In this document: one piece after another, positions 20,758-29,540 of the stretch
Layout of the letters: each line of letters begins with the position of its first letter
How positions within the stretch are numbered: position 1 is the stretch's first letter
Assembly (NCBI RefSeq): GCF_000219215.1
Contig: NC_015726.1
Location: 124,001 to 188,000, forward strand
DNA from: Cupriavidus necator N-1
GTDB taxonomy: Bacteria; Pseudomonadota; Gammaproteobacteria; Burkholderiales; Burkholderiaceae
Length of the DNA stretch: 64,000 nt
Reading direction: 5' to 3'
Notes under the pieces: model-generated
Seen by the model: only the letters and a program-made list of their open reading frames with translations
Told to the model about the DNA's origin: nothing
Database searches by the model: none
Program-made: the position numbers and the translations under genes

Positions 20758-20797
20758 AGCAAAGCGGGACGGATCACATCCGTCCCGCTTTGCTTTT
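20758..20797 (+). terminator. Strong intrinsic terminator
   Basis: A 17-bp perfect stem (20758-20774 with 20778-20794) around a CAC loop, ending in TTTT; about 100 bases after the Ala-rich protein gene. Confidence 0.93.
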
Positions 20798-20838
20798 GTG
20801 CGCGATCAGTGTGCCTTGTGAGGGCTGGCCCCGCCCAA

Positions 20839-20857
20839 TGTCAGCCTGACACTGACA
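20839..20857. promoter_or_regulatory. TGTCAG/CTGACA repeat upstream of the response-regulator gene
   Basis: TGTCAG-C-CTGACA-CTGACA: an inverted pair plus a third copy of the same hexamer, 106 bases before the response-regulator ATG. The same inverted hexamers occur in the gap upstream of the histidine kinase (23640-23666), so a shared autoregulatory site is likely. Confidence 0.5.
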
Positions 20858-20962
20858 GCCCGCGCCCGCGCCCGGCACTACAATGACATCAACGCAAGCG
20901 GTTCCGCCTGCACCCGACTGCACCGGGCAATGTGCCGGTCTGTTCAACCCAGTGGAGCCCAC

Positions 20963-21595
20963 ATGATCCGCGTCCTGATCGCTGACGATCACGAGATTGT
21001 GCGTGCCGGGCTGCGCCAGTTCCTTTCCGAAGAGCCCGACATCCAGGTGACAGGCGAGGCCGGAAGCGGCGACCAGGTCATGGCGCAGTTGCGCGATGCC
21101 GAGTTCGATGTGCTGGTCCTGGATATCTCGATGCCCGACCGCAACGGCATCGACGTGCTCAAGCTGATCCGTCAGCGCAAGCCCGAATTGCCGGTCCTGA
21201 TCCTGTCTACGTACCCGGAAGACCAGTACGCGATCAACCTGATCCGTGCCGGCGCCTCTGGCTACCTGACCAAGGAAAGCGCCCCGGACGACCTGGTCAA
21301 GGCCATCCGCACGGTGGCCCAGGGCCGCCGCTACGTGAGTGCCACCGTGGCCGACCTGCTGATCGGCGGGCTCGACAAGCCGACCGAACAGCCGGTGCAC
21401 CAGATGCTGTCGGAGCGCGAGTTCCAGATCTTCTGCAAGCTGTCGCGGGGGCAGTCGGTGTCGGTGATTGCCGACGAACTGTTTCTCAGCGTCAAGACCG
21501 TCAGTACCTATCGTTCCCGCATTCTCGAGAAAATGGGCATGAAGACCAACGCTGACCTGACCTATTACGCCATCAAGAACGGCCTGGTCGAATAA
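20963..21595 (+). CDS. NarL/FixJ-type two-component response regulator
   Basis: A 210-aa DNA-binding regulator: receiver domain with acidic pocket ADD (residues 8-9), phosphorylation site Asp54 (DVLVLDISMPD), Thr/Ser and Lys in the usual places (LILSTYPE, YLTKES), and a C-terminal LuxR-type helix-turn-helix (LSEREFQIFCKLSRGQSVSV, LSVKTVSTYRSRILEKMGMK). The ATG at 20963 starts exactly at the receiver fold. Probably phosphorylated by the CHASE3 kinase encoded convergently at 22098. Target genes may include its own and the kinase promoters, which share a TGTCAG repeat. Confidence 0.93.
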   Translation: MIRVLIADDHEIVRAGLRQFLSEEPDIQVTGEAGSGDQVMAQLRDAEFDVLVLDISMPDRNGIDVLKLIRQRKPELPVLILSTYPEDQYAINLIRAGASGYLTKESAPDDLVKAIRTVAQGRRYVSATVADLLIGGLDKPTEQPVHQMLSEREFQIFCKLSRGQSVSVIADELFLSVKTVSTYRSRILEKMGMKTNADLTYYAIKNGLVE

Positions 21596-21640
21596 CAGCC
21601 CGAGATGGGCGGCACCGGACGAGGACCAGCAATACATAAC

Positions 21641-22048
21641 ATGTCGGAGCAGGCTTCGAACACTTCCTACCGGGCGCTGAGCATACTGCTGATTGAAGAC
21701 TCGGCGGTCCTGCGAGGCATGCTGCTCGAATACCTGAAGGATTTCCCGTTCATCGAGAACGTGGACTGGGCCGATACCGAAGCCATGGCGCTGCGGCTGC
21801 TCGCCGCCGGCAAGTACGATGTGGTCATCGTCGATCTGCAGTTGCGCCAGGGCAACGGCATCAATGTGCTGCGCGCGATGCAGCGCAACGGCACCGGCGC
21901 GGTGCGCATCGTCTACACCAACCACGCCCAGGTCAGCATATATCGCCGCCAGTGCGCCGAGGCCGGTGCGGACTACTTCTTCGACAAGTCGCTCGAGCTC
22001 GAGCAGGTGTTCCGCGTGATCGAGGAGCACGCGGCAACGGCGCCCTGA
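21641..22048 (+). CDS. Stand-alone receiver-domain protein
   Basis: A 135-aa single receiver domain (ILLIEDSAVLRGMLLEYLKD; phosphoacceptor Asp65 in VVIVDLQLRQG; Lys in YFFDKS) with no output domain. It follows the response regulator by 45 bases and so is probably cotranscribed. Stand-alone receivers usually act as phosphate sinks, relay elements or allosteric inhibitors for the same kinase. The start at 21641 is chosen by domain extent; an upstream ATG at 21605 would add 12 poorly conserved residues. Confidence 0.87.
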   Translation: MSEQASNTSYRALSILLIEDSAVLRGMLLEYLKDFPFIENVDWADTEAMALRLLAAGKYDVVIVDLQLRQGNGINVLRAMQRNGTGAVRIVYTNHAQVSIYRRQCAEAGADYFFDKSLELEQVFRVIEEHAATAP

Positions 22049-22097
22049 GCCGGGCCAGCACCTCGTTCCCTCATCATTCCCTGTCCGCCGGTGCGCG

Positions 22098-23501
22098 TCA
22101 GGCGCGCGCCGGCTCCTGGTTTTCCGGCTCCTCTGCCGGCGCCAGCACCGCGTCCGTCAGCGGCACCTCGATGCGGATGCGCACGCCCGCCTGCACCGAG
22201 GAATCGATCTGCATGCTGCCGCCCAGCGCGGTGACGCGCTGCTCCATGCCCAGCAGCCCGTGGTGGCCGGCGGTGCTGCCAGGGTCGAAGTCCGCCGGCA
22301 GGCCCTTGCCGTCGTCGCGCACGGTTAGCGTCAGCAGGTTGCCCTGGCAGGCCAGGCTGACATCGATGTGCCTGGCTTCAGAGTACTTGCTGGCGTTGGT
22401 CAGCGATTCCTGCACGATCCGGTACAGCGCGATCGCGGCCTCGTCGCGCAGCGGCGGCAGGTCTTCCGGCACGCTGACATGGGTCTCCCAGTCATTGCGG
22501 CCCCCCACTTCCTCGACCAGCTGGCAGACCGCCGCGCGCAGGCCCAGGTTCAGCAGCACCGTGGGGCGCAGGTCTTCGATCAGGCGGCGCTTGATCTGGA
22601 TGCCCTGGTCCACGTGCAGCATCACGCGCGTCAGGCGCTCCGCCGCCACCGGATGGTCCTCCTGCACCTTGCGGCGCACCCAGTGCAGGTCCAGCTTGAT
22701 CGCGGTCAGGATGGCGCCGAGCTCATCGTGCAGCTCGCGCGCCAGGCGTGTCTTCTCGTCCTCGGTCACGCGCTGCAGGTGGGCGGCCAGCGCCGACAGC
22801 TGGCGCGTGCGTGCGCGCACCTTGCGGTCCAGCCGCACGCTTTCCTCTTCCAGCTGGATGCGCACCGCCTCGGCCATCGACAGCCGCTTGGCGTGGCCCA
22901 CGCCCACCGCCATCATCAGGATGATGTTGATGGCGGTGAGCAGGCCGATGCCGTAGCGCGACAGCTGCACATCGTTCTCGGCGCCTTCCAGCCGGTGCGA
23001 GACTGTGCCGGCTTCGCGCGCCTGCAGCTGGTCCAGGCCGCGGCGCGCGTTGTCCATGGTCTCTTTGCCGTAGTCGGTGCGGATCAGGTCCAATGCCACT
23101 TCCAGGTCGCGCTTGCCATACACCAGCGTCAGCGCCATCTCGTTGAGCTTGCTGTTGACCAGCTTGGAGGTGTCGGCGAACTGCTTCAGGCCTTCGGGAT
23201 CGTGGGCATAGCCGGCGCGGATCTGCGCCATCAGTTCGGCGATGCGCGGCAGGGCCTTGTAGTACGGCTCCAGGTAGCTTTCCTTGCCGGTCAGCAGGAA
23301 GCCGCGCTGGCCGGCCTCGGCATTGACCAGCTCGCCGTTGAGCGCCGCCAGCTCGGTCTGCACGCGCTGCGAGCGGATCACGTCGGTATAGCTTTCGCGC
23401 AGGCGGATATTGCCGGTTTCCGACGCCACCAGCACCGCCAGCGTCAGCAGGATGCCGCCCGCCAGCAGCAGCGTGTGGGGGAGAAAAGACTGCTTGAACA
23501 T
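22098..23501 (-). CDS. CHASE3-type sensor histidine kinase (NarX/HisKA_3 class)
   Basis: Inner-membrane kinase of 467 aa: TM1 (residues about 9-27), periplasmic CHASE3-like helical sensor (about 35-175, LVNAEAGQRGFLLTGKESYL), TM2 (about 186-203), coiled linker, HisKA_3 with phosphoacceptor His258 (ARELHDELGAILTAIKLDLH), and an HATPase domain (IVQESLTNASKYSEA, DDGKGLP, GLLGMEQRV). ATG at 23501 has a ribosome site (CAGGAA) and fits TM1; the longer form to 23582 lacks support. Converges with the receiver gene with a 49-base gap, so the three genes form one signalling unit. Confidence 0.93.
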   Translation of the reverse strand: MFKQSFLPHTLLLAGGILLTLAVLVASETGNIRLRESYTDVIRSQRVQTELAALNGELVNAEAGQRGFLLTGKESYLEPYYKALPRIAELMAQIRAGYAHDPEGLKQFADTSKLVNSKLNEMALTLVYGKRDLEVALDLIRTDYGKETMDNARRGLDQLQAREAGTVSHRLEGAENDVQLSRYGIGLLTAINIILMMAVGVGHAKRLSMAEAVRIQLEEESVRLDRKVRARTRQLSALAAHLQRVTEDEKTRLARELHDELGAILTAIKLDLHWVRRKVQEDHPVAAERLTRVMLHVDQGIQIKRRLIEDLRPTVLLNLGLRAAVCQLVEEVGGRNDWETHVSVPEDLPPLRDEAAIALYRIVQESLTNASKYSEARHIDVSLACQGNLLTLTVRDDGKGLPADFDPGSTAGHHGLLGMEQRVTALGGSMQIDSSVQAGVRIRIEVPLTDAVLAPAEEPENQEPARA

Positions 23502-23639
23502 GGGCAATTCCTGTTTAGTGAAGGCGCGCCGCTCGCCCGCCGCAGCGCCAGGGAGCGCCCATGGAATCACATCGATCGCCATGGGTCAACCTTGAAGCCG
23601 GGCCCGCGCGGGCGTTGTCCGAGAGCTTGTAGGACTCGG

Positions 23640-23666
23640 CTGACAACGGAATCGGCTCGCTGTCAG
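23640..23666. promoter_or_regulatory. CTGACA-N15-TGTCAG inverted repeat between kinase and DUF1328 genes
   Basis: CTGACA (23640-23645) and TGTCAG (23661-23666) repeat the hexamers found upstream of the response-regulator gene. The gap (23502-23785) feeds the kinase gene on one side and the DUF1328/DUF883 genes on the other. Confidence 0.4.
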
Positions 23667-23785
23667 TATTGGTGCGCGGGCTGGCTTTCTACGATGAGGC
23701 TATGAGCTTGCACCCCTTGGCGCAAGCCCTCACATGGGCCCAGCCAGTGCGCCTGGCGCGGTCCGATCGCTTCGGGAGCCTAGCC

Positions 23786-23953
23786 ATGCTGCAATATGCA
23801 CTCGTATTTTTCGTCATCGCCCTGATCGCCGCGATCTTCGGCTTCGGCGGGATTGCCGCCGGCGCCGTGGAAATCGCCAAGATCCTGTTCTTCATCTTCC
23901 TGGTCGTGGCGCTGGTCGCCGCGGTGATGGGCCTGGTCCGCAGGGGGCGATGA
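23786..23953 (+). CDS. DUF1328 (YtjA-like) small membrane protein
   Basis: A 55-aa protein made of two hydrophobic helices ([39 protein letters not shown]) with a Gly-rich turn, matching the DUF1328/YtjA family of small inner-membrane proteins often induced by envelope or general stress. Ribosome site GGGAG lies nine bases before the ATG. Followed 52 bases later by a DUF883 gene, a pairing suggesting a stress operon. Confidence 0.9.
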   Translation: MLQYALVFFVIALIAAIFGFGGIAAGAVEIAKILFFIFLVVALVAAVMGLVRRGR

Positions 23954-24005
23954 CACCGGCCGCGAGCCGTTTTTCCCCACCGCCGACCGAACCTGAGGAG
24001 ACCGT

Positions 24006-24434
24006 ATGCTGACGCAGAACCCGAAAGTCAGGAAGGAACTGAACCACCTGTCCGACAGTGCCGACAGTGCCATCCGCCATATCAGGCATGCCGCGCGCGA
24101 CACGCGCGATGCGGCAGCGCCGGTATCCGCAGAAGTCAAGGCGCTGATCGCCCAGCTGGAGCACACCATCGAAGTACTGGCGCGCGAGGGCTCTGCCGAG
24201 AGCATGCGCGCCGGGCAGCGCCTGCGCGAGCGGGCCACCGACATGGCGCATCGGCTGCGCGCCCAGACCACCGACGGCATGATGCGCGCCCGCGAGCGCA
24301 TGGATGGTGCGGTGGAACACGCCCAGCACCGCGTGGCCGAGTCGCCGCTGAAGGCGGTGGCGATCGCGGCGGCCGTGGGGGCGCTGATCGGGCTGCTGCT
24401 GGCCAATGGCCGGCGCCATTCAGAGGAGGATTAG
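24006..24434 (+). CDS. DUF883 (ElaB/YqjD-like) membrane-anchored protein
   Basis: A 142-aa protein, mostly long charged amphipathic helices (VKALIAQLEHTIEVLAREGS) with a single C-terminal membrane helix (AVAIAAAVGALIGLLLANGRR), the layout of the ElaB/YqjD/YgaM family. In E. coli these anchor to the inner membrane and bind ribosomes in stationary phase; that role is inferred here. Ribosome site GAGGAGA precedes the ATG. A strong terminator follows after about 95 bases. Confidence 0.88.
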   Translation: MLTQNPKVRKELNHLSDSADSAIRHIRHAARDTRDAAAPVSAEVKALIAQLEHTIEVLAREGSAESMRAGQRLRERATDMAHRLRAQTTDGMMRARERMDGAVEHAQHRVAESPLKAVAIAAAVGALIGLLLANGRRHSEED

Positions 24435-24528
24435 GCCCGCCCCCAGCCACCACACCGATACCGGGATCCGCCTGGCACGCCGTGCGGGTCCTGCAAGGGA
24501 TTCCCCCTTTCCGGAATTCTCGTCCGGA

Positions 24529-24564
24529 AGCCCGGCAGCCCACTGCGGTGCCGGGCTTTTTTTT
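24529..24564 (+). terminator. Intrinsic terminator after DUF883 gene
   Basis: AGCCCGGCA-N11-TGCCGGGCT followed by a run of eight T. Confidence 0.93.
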
Positions 24565-24608
24565 GCGCGCGGCGATCCGTGCCGCACGCAACCGGGTGTC
24601 TGTTCCCG

Positions 24609-24929
24609 TCACACCCCCCACATCACGTTGGCGCCCTCACGCTGGGAGGCACGCAGCATGTCCAGGAACGGGTAGGCGCGCTGGCCCAGGTGCAGCGGTT
24701 CTTCCTCGTCTTCGTCCTTGCCGGTGTCCGCTTCGACGGCCGAGCTGGCGGGATGGGTCTTGGCATCGGCGACCGCGGCTTCCAGCTTGTGGATCGCGGT
24801 TGGAAGCTCTTCAACGGTGATCACCCCTCGTTCCCCGAGGCGCTTGCCGATGATGCCAAGCAGCGTCATCGCCAGATCCTTCATCATGATCAGGTCCTGC
24901 GCGGCGTGGGATTTGAAGGTGATCAGCAT
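24609..24929 (-). CDS. DUF1840 domain-containing protein
   Basis: A 106-aa protein, MLITFKSHAAQDLIMMKDLA at the start and ending REGANVMWGV, the DUF1840 family typical of beta-proteobacteria. The centre is acidic (GKDEDEEEPLHLGQRAYPFL). Function unknown. The ATG at 24929 has AAAGGA about 9-14 bases upstream; the longer ORF to 25028 reads into the argS promoter region and is less likely. Divergent from argS. Confidence 0.87.
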   Translation of the reverse strand: MLITFKSHAAQDLIMMKDLAMTLLGIIGKRLGERGVITVEELPTAIHKLEAAVADAKTHPASSAVEADTGKDEDEEEPLHLGQRAYPFLDMLRASQREGANVMWGV

Positions 24930-25045
24930 GATGTGTTTTCCTTTCACGGAGAGGCGGGGGCGTTCCCGGGGGCGGGAAGTCTCGCTGATTTTGGCCCCGG
25001 ATTGTGGCCCGGGGCCATCCTCGCGCATGATGTCAGCATAGCACC

Positions 25046-25054
25046 TGATAAAAT
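25046..25054 (+). promoter_or_regulatory. Extended -10 promoter element for argS
   Basis: TGATAAAAT within CACCTGATAAAAT (25042-25054), identical to the 13-mer upstream of metH. It lies about 130 bases before the argS ATG. Confidence 0.5.
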
Positions 25055-25182
25055 TCGGCGTTCCCGATTCCCATGCCTGTCACGCGGCGCGGCGTTGCTT
25101 TGCCGTCACTTGCCGTATTCCGGGCGCCGGCGCTGCCCCAGGGGCTGCGCCTGAATACTTGCCCACAGGGCTTCCGACATCC

Positions 25183-26979
25183 ATGCTGCCTGTTCAGACC
25201 TCTAATCTTGCCGCCGCGTTCACTGATGCGGTGCGCGCGCTCGCCCCGGCCGATGCCACCCTGCCCGCCGTCACCTTCGAGCGGCCCAAGGTGGCCGCCC
25301 ACGGAGACCTTGCCTGCAACATCGCCATGCAGGTCGCGCGCGCGCTCAAGAGCAATCCGCGCGAGCTGGCCCAGCGCATCGTCGATGCGGTGCAGGCCGA
25401 CGCGCGCGCGCAGGGCCTGGTCCAGGCCATGGAGATTGCCGGCCCCGGCTTCATCAACCTGCGCCTGACCCCGGCCGCCAAGGCCGACGTGCTGCGCGCG
25501 GTGCTGGCCGAGGGCGACCGCTACGGCGCGCGCGAGCGCGGCGTGCACGGCCAGGTGCTGGTGGAGTTCGTCTCGGCCAACCCGACCGGCCCGCTTCACG
25601 TTGGCCACGGGCGCCAGGCGGCGCTGGGCGATGCGCTGGCCAACCTGCTGTCGTGGCAGGGCTTCCACGTGCACCGTGAGTTCTACTACAACGACGCCGG
25701 CGTGCAGATCCAGACCCTGGCGCTGTCGGTGCAGGCGCGCGCGCGCGGCCTCAAGCCGGGCGACGCCAGCTGGCCTGAGGCCGCCTACAACGGCGACTAC
25801 ATCGCCGACATCGCCGCCGATTTCCTGGCCGGCAAGACTGTCAGCGCCTCGGACGGCGAGCCCGTGACCGCGTCAGGCAACGTCGAGGACATCGACTCGA
25901 TCCGCAAGTTTGCCGTCACCTACCTGCGCAATGAGCAGGACATCGACCTGCAGGCCTTCGGCGTCAAGTTCGACCGCTACTACCTGGAGTCGTCGCTGTA
26001 TAGCGACGGCCGCGTCGAAGCCGCGGTGCAGTCGCTGATCGGCAAGGGCAAGACCTACGAGAGCGAGGGCGCGCTGTGGCTGCGCACCACCGACGACGGC
26101 GACGACAAGGACCGCGTGATGAAGAAGAGCGACGGCACCTATACGTACTTCGTGCCGGACGTGGCCTACCACACCACCAAGTGGGAGCGTGGCTTCACCA
26201 AGGTCATCAACGTGCAGGGCAGCGACCACCACGGCACCATCGCGCGCGTGCGCGCCGGCCTGCAGGGCCTGGACATGGGCATCCCGCAGGGCTACCCCGA
26301 CTACGTGCTGCACAAGATGGTCACCGTGATGAAGAACGGCGAGGAGGTCAAGATCTCCAAGCGCGCCGGCTCCTATGTCACCGTGCGCGACCTGATCGAA
26401 TGGTCCAACGGCCAGGACGACACCTGCGAGACCATCCGCGGCTGCCTGGAGCAAGGCGTGGCCGACTGGCCCGCGCACTTCACCCGTGGCCGCGACGCGG
26501 TGCGCTTCTTCCTGCTGTCGCGCAAGGCCGATACCGAGTTCGTGTTCGACGTCGACCTCGCGCTCAAGCAGAGCGACGAGAACCCGGTGTACTACGTGCA
26601 GTACGCCCATGCCCGCATCTGCTCGATCTTCGAGTCGTGGGGCGGCGCGGACTGGGAAGCCCGCCTGGCCGAGCTGGCCGGCGCCGACCTGTCCGCCGTG
26701 ACCGGCCCCGAAGCCAGCGCCCAGGCGCAGGCGCTGGGACAGCGCCTGGCCGAGTTCCCGGACATGCTGTCGGTCGCCGCCGCCGAGCTGGCGCCGCATG
26801 CGGTCGCCTTCTACCTGCGCGACCTGGCCGGCGACTTCCACGCCTTCTACAACGCCGACCGCGTGCTGGTGGACGACGAGGCCGTCAAGCGCGCCCGGCT
26901 GGCGCTGCTGGCCGCCACGCGCCAGGTGCTGCGCAACGGCCTGGCGGTGATCGGCGTGTCCGCTCCGCGCCGCATGTAA
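25183..26979 (+). CDS. argS: Arginyl-tRNA synthetase
   Basis: Class I aminoacyl-tRNA synthetase of 598 aa. It carries the ArgRS N-terminal Add1 domain, the HIGH-type motif in [20 protein letters not shown], the KMSKS-type loop [18 protein letters not shown], and the C-terminal DALR anticodon-binding domain ending APRRM. Length is normal for the family. ATG 25183 is preferred over 25159 because the Add1 domain begins there. Has its own extended -10 promoter and may read through into the SPOR gene. Confidence 0.97.
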   Translation: MLPVQTSNLAAAFTDAVRALAPADATLPAVTFERPKVAAHGDLACNIAMQVARALKSNPRELAQRIVDAVQADARAQGLVQAMEIAGPGFINLRLTPAAKADVLRAVLAEGDRYGARERGVHGQVLVEFVSANPTGPLHVGHGRQAALGDALANLLSWQGFHVHREFYYNDAGVQIQTLALSVQARARGLKPGDASWPEAAYNGDYIADIAADFLAGKTVSASDGEPVTASGNVEDIDSIRKFAVTYLRNEQDIDLQAFGVKFDRYYLESSLYSDGRVEAAVQSLIGKGKTYESEGALWLRTTDDGDDKDRVMKKSDGTYTYFVPDVAYHTTKWERGFTKVINVQGSDHHGTIARVRAGLQGLDMGIPQGYPDYVLHKMVTVMKNGEEVKISKRAGSYVTVRDLIEWSNGQDDTCETIRGCLEQGVADWPAHFTRGRDAVRFFLLSRKADTEFVFDVDLALKQSDENPVYYVQYAHARICSIFESWGGADWEARLAELAGADLSAVTGPEASAQAQALGQRLAEFPDMLSVAAAELAPHAVAFYLRDLAGDFHAFYNADRVLVDDEAVKRARLALLAATRQVLRNGLAVIGVSAPRRM

Positions 26980-27066
26980 GCAGACGTCCGGCGTCCCCCG
27001 CGCGGGACGCACGGGGCCGTCCGGCCCCGGGGACGATGCCAGTGCTGCCGTTGGCGGCGCTGGCCC

Positions 27067-27072
27067 TATAAT
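27067..27072 (+). promoter_or_regulatory. -10 element (TATAAT) before SPOR gene
   Basis: A consensus TATAAT 25 bases before the ATG at 27097, with CTGCCG at 27045-27050 as a weak -35 (16-base spacer). It implies a very short leader and a promoter separate from argS. Confidence 0.5.
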
Positions 27073-27096
27073 CCCGGCATCACCGAAGAGGACTTC

Positions 27097-27822
27097 ATGC
27101 AACAGCAACGCAAGCGCGAGTCGCGCCATGTCCGCCGCAACCAGCAACGCGGCGGTACGTTCCTGGGCCTGGTGCTCGGGCTGATCGTCGGGCTGGCCAT
27201 CGCCGTGGTGGTCGCCCTGTACATCACCAAGTCGCCGACCCCGTTCCAGCAGAAGAGTGCCCCGCGCCCGAGCGAGCCGGGTAATGTCACCAGCCAGCTG
27301 CCGCCGCCGGCCCAGCGCGCCGACGAGGGCCCGAGCGACCCCAACAAGCCGCTGTGGAGCAAGACCCCGGCCAAGCCGGTGGGCCAGCCGCCCGAGCCGG
27401 AACCGAAGGCGAACGGCCGTTCTGGCCAGAACGGCCAGCAACCCCCGGTGGCAGTGGCCCGTCCGGCCGAGAAGCCGGTGGAAAAGCCCGCGGAAAAGCC
27501 GGCTGACAAGCCCGTCGCCAGCAAGCCGGCCGAGAAGCCGGTGGCCGACCCGATCGCCGAGATCGCCCAGGCCGACGCCAACAAGGTGGGCTACCTGCTG
27601 CAGGTGGGCGCGTTCCGCTCGTCGGACGACGCCGACCGCCAGAAGGCCAACCTGGCGATGCAGGGCTTCGAAGCCAGGATCACCGAACGCGACGTCAACG
27701 GCGTCAAGATGTACCGGGTGCGCCTGGGGCCGTTCAACCGCATCGAAGACATGAACAAGGCACGCGACCGGCTGCAGTCGTCCGGCTTCGAGGCCTCGGT
27801 GATCCGCTTCACCAAGCAGTAA
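27097..27822 (+). CDS. SPOR-domain protein (FtsN-like)
   Basis: A 241-aa bitopic protein: basic cytoplasmic N-terminus (QQQRKRESRHVRRNQQRGG), one membrane helix (FLGLVLGLIVGLAIAVVVAL), a long Pro/Lys/Glu-rich linker with EKPVEKPAEKPADKP repeats, and a C-terminal SPOR domain (GYLLQVGAFRSSDDADRQKA; YRVRLGPFNRIEDMNKARDR). This is the FtsN architecture and the argS-ftsN-like-dsbA order is common in beta-proteobacteria. Probably recruited to the septum through peptidoglycan binding. Confidence 0.87.
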   Translation: MQQQRKRESRHVRRNQQRGGTFLGLVLGLIVGLAIAVVVALYITKSPTPFQQKSAPRPSEPGNVTSQLPPPAQRADEGPSDPNKPLWSKTPAKPVGQPPEPEPKANGRSGQNGQQPPVAVARPAEKPVEKPAEKPADKPVASKPAEKPVADPIAEIAQADANKVGYLLQVGAFRSSDDADRQKANLAMQGFEARITERDVNGVKMYRVRLGPFNRIEDMNKARDRLQSSGFEASVIRFTKQ

Positions 27823-27988
27823 GCCGGACCGCAGGGTCAGGCGTTATTCCAGTCGTGCCGGCGGCACTGGCTGTCATCGCCGGTAACCGCCGCAACACGT
27901 TGTCACCAGAAGTGGCCGGCGTTCCGCTGAACCGGACGCCGCCGCCGCTGTCATACGCTCATCGTCCAAACCGCAAGGCCGCACCAAG

Positions 27989-28624
27989 ATGAAAAAACTC
28001 GCCGCACTGTTCGCCATGTTCGCCGCCGTGGGCGGCCTGCTGATGTCCGCCCCGTCCCGGGCGGCGCCCGCCGAGGGCAAGGAATACCAGGTCCTGAAGG
28101 CGGCCCAGCCGGTCGCCGCGGGCAAGATCGAGGTGACCGAGTTCTTCTGGTACGGCTGCCCGCACTGCTACGATTTCGAGCCGGATCTGGAAGCCTGGGT
28201 CAAGAAGCAGGGCAGCAACGTGGTCTTCAAGCGTGTGCCGGTCGCGTTCCGTGACGACCTGCTGCCGCACACCAAGATCTTCTATGCGCTGGAAGCCATC
28301 GGCAAGCTCGACGCCATGCACACCAAGGTCTTCAACGCCATCCACGTGGACCGCAAGCGCATGACGGACCCCAACGAGATCGCCGACTTCATGGCCAAGA
28401 ACGGTGTGGACCGCAAGGCCTTCCTGGACGCCTACAACTCGTTCACGGTGACCACCAACTCGCAGCGCGCCAACAAAATCGCCGACGCCTACAAGATCGA
28501 CGGCGTGCCGACCGTGGTGGTGCAGGGCAAGTTCGTGACCTCGCCGTCGATTGCCGGCAACAAGCAGGGCGCGATCCAGACCATGGATTACCTGGTGGAC
28601 CAGGTGAAGGCGAAGAAGATGTAA
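27989..28624 (+). CDS. dsbA: Thiol:disulfide interchange protein DsbA
   Basis: Periplasmic oxidant that introduces disulfides into exported proteins. The 211-aa precursor has a Sec signal (MKKLAALFAMFAAVGGLLMS, cleavage about residue 25), the thioredoxin active site WYGCPHCY (Cys57/Cys60) and the cis-Pro loop GVPTVVVQGK. It follows the FtsN-like gene after 166 bp. A hairpin terminator lies 50 bases after the stop. Confidence 0.96.
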   Translation: MKKLAALFAMFAAVGGLLMSAPSRAAPAEGKEYQVLKAAQPVAAGKIEVTEFFWYGCPHCYDFEPDLEAWVKKQGSNVVFKRVPVAFRDDLLPHTKIFYALEAIGKLDAMHTKVFNAIHVDRKRMTDPNEIADFMAKNGVDRKAFLDAYNSFTVTTNSQRANKIADAYKIDGVPTVVVQGKFVTSPSIAGNKQGAIQTMDYLVDQVKAKKM

Positions 28625-28675
28625 TCTGCTGGCGGCCTTCGCAAGCCGAGGGTTATCCAACACCTGTAGCAAGCC

Positions 28676-28708
28676 AAACGGCTGGTATCCTGTACCAGCC
28701 GTTTTTTA
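28676..28708 (+). terminator. Intrinsic terminator after dsbA
   Basis: AACGGCTGGTA-N5-TACCAGCCGTT followed by TTTT; 11-bp perfect stem. Confidence 0.93.
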
Positions 28709-28731
28709 TTTCAGACCGCAACCCTGCCTTC

Positions 28732-29538
28732 ATGCGTCCTCTCAAAGTCTTCCTGACCGGCGCCTCCAGCGGCCTGGGCCAGGCTCTCGCGCGCGAATAC
28801 GCGTCGCAGGGCGCCATCCTCGGGCTGGTGGCGCGCCGCGAGGACGCGCTGCGCGAGTTTGTCGCCACGCTGCCCAACCCGGGCGCGGTGCGCGTCTACG
28901 GCGCCGATGTGCGCGATGCCGACGCCATGGCGCGCGCCGCGCAGGACTTCCTTGGCCATTTCGGCTGCCCGGACGTGGTGATCGCCAATGCCGGGGTCTC
29001 GGTCGGCACCGTCGCCAGCGAGCGCGAGGACCTCGACGCCTTCCGCCAGGTGATGGATACCAACTGGTTCGGCGTGCTGACCACCTTCCAGCCCTTCCTG
29101 CACGCGATGCAGGCGCGCGAGCCTGGCCACTTCGGGCGCCGCGGCACGCTGGTGGGCATTGCCAGCGTCGCCGGCGTGCGCGGGCTACCGGGCGCGGGCG
29201 CCTACAGCGCGTCCAAGTCGGCGGTGATCAAGCTGCTGGAAAGCCTGCGGCTGGAGCAGCGCGCGCACGGCATCCGCGTGGTCACGATCGCGCCTGGCTA
29301 TATCCGCACGCCGATGACCGCGCACAACCCGTACCGCATGCCGTTCCTGACCGATGCCGACGTGTTCGCGCGCAAGGCCGTGCGCGTGATCGCAGCCGGC
29401 CGGCGTTTCCGCGTGATTCCGTGGCCGATGGGCGTGGTGGCGGCGCTGCTGCACGTGATGCCGCGCTGGCTCTACGATGCGCTGGCCGCGGGCGCGCCGC
29501 GCAAGCCGCGGCGCGCCGACCCGCCGCAGGAGCCCTGA
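28732..29538 (+). CDS. Short-chain dehydrogenase/reductase
   Basis: A 268-aa NAD(P)-dependent SDR with the Rossmann motif TGASSGLGQAL, NAG motif (VVIANAGVSVG), catalytic Ser and YxxxK (GAYSASKSAV). The C-terminal hydrophobic stretch (PMGVVAALLHVMPRWLYDAL) may associate with membrane. Substrate unknown. The start lies only 24 bases after the dsbA terminator and lacks a ribosome site, so the leader is very short or absent. The next gene follows within three bases. Confidence 0.9.
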   Translation: MRPLKVFLTGASSGLGQALAREYASQGAILGLVARREDALREFVATLPNPGAVRVYGADVRDADAMARAAQDFLGHFGCPDVVIANAGVSVGTVASEREDLDAFRQVMDTNWFGVLTTFQPFLHAMQAREPGHFGRRGTLVGIASVAGVRGLPGAGAYSASKSAVIKLLESLRLEQRAHGIRVVTIAPGYIRTPMTAHNPYRMPFLTDADVFARKAVRVIAAGRRFRVIPWPMGVVAALLHVMPRWLYDALAAGAPRKPRRADPPQEP

Positions 29539-29540
29539 CC

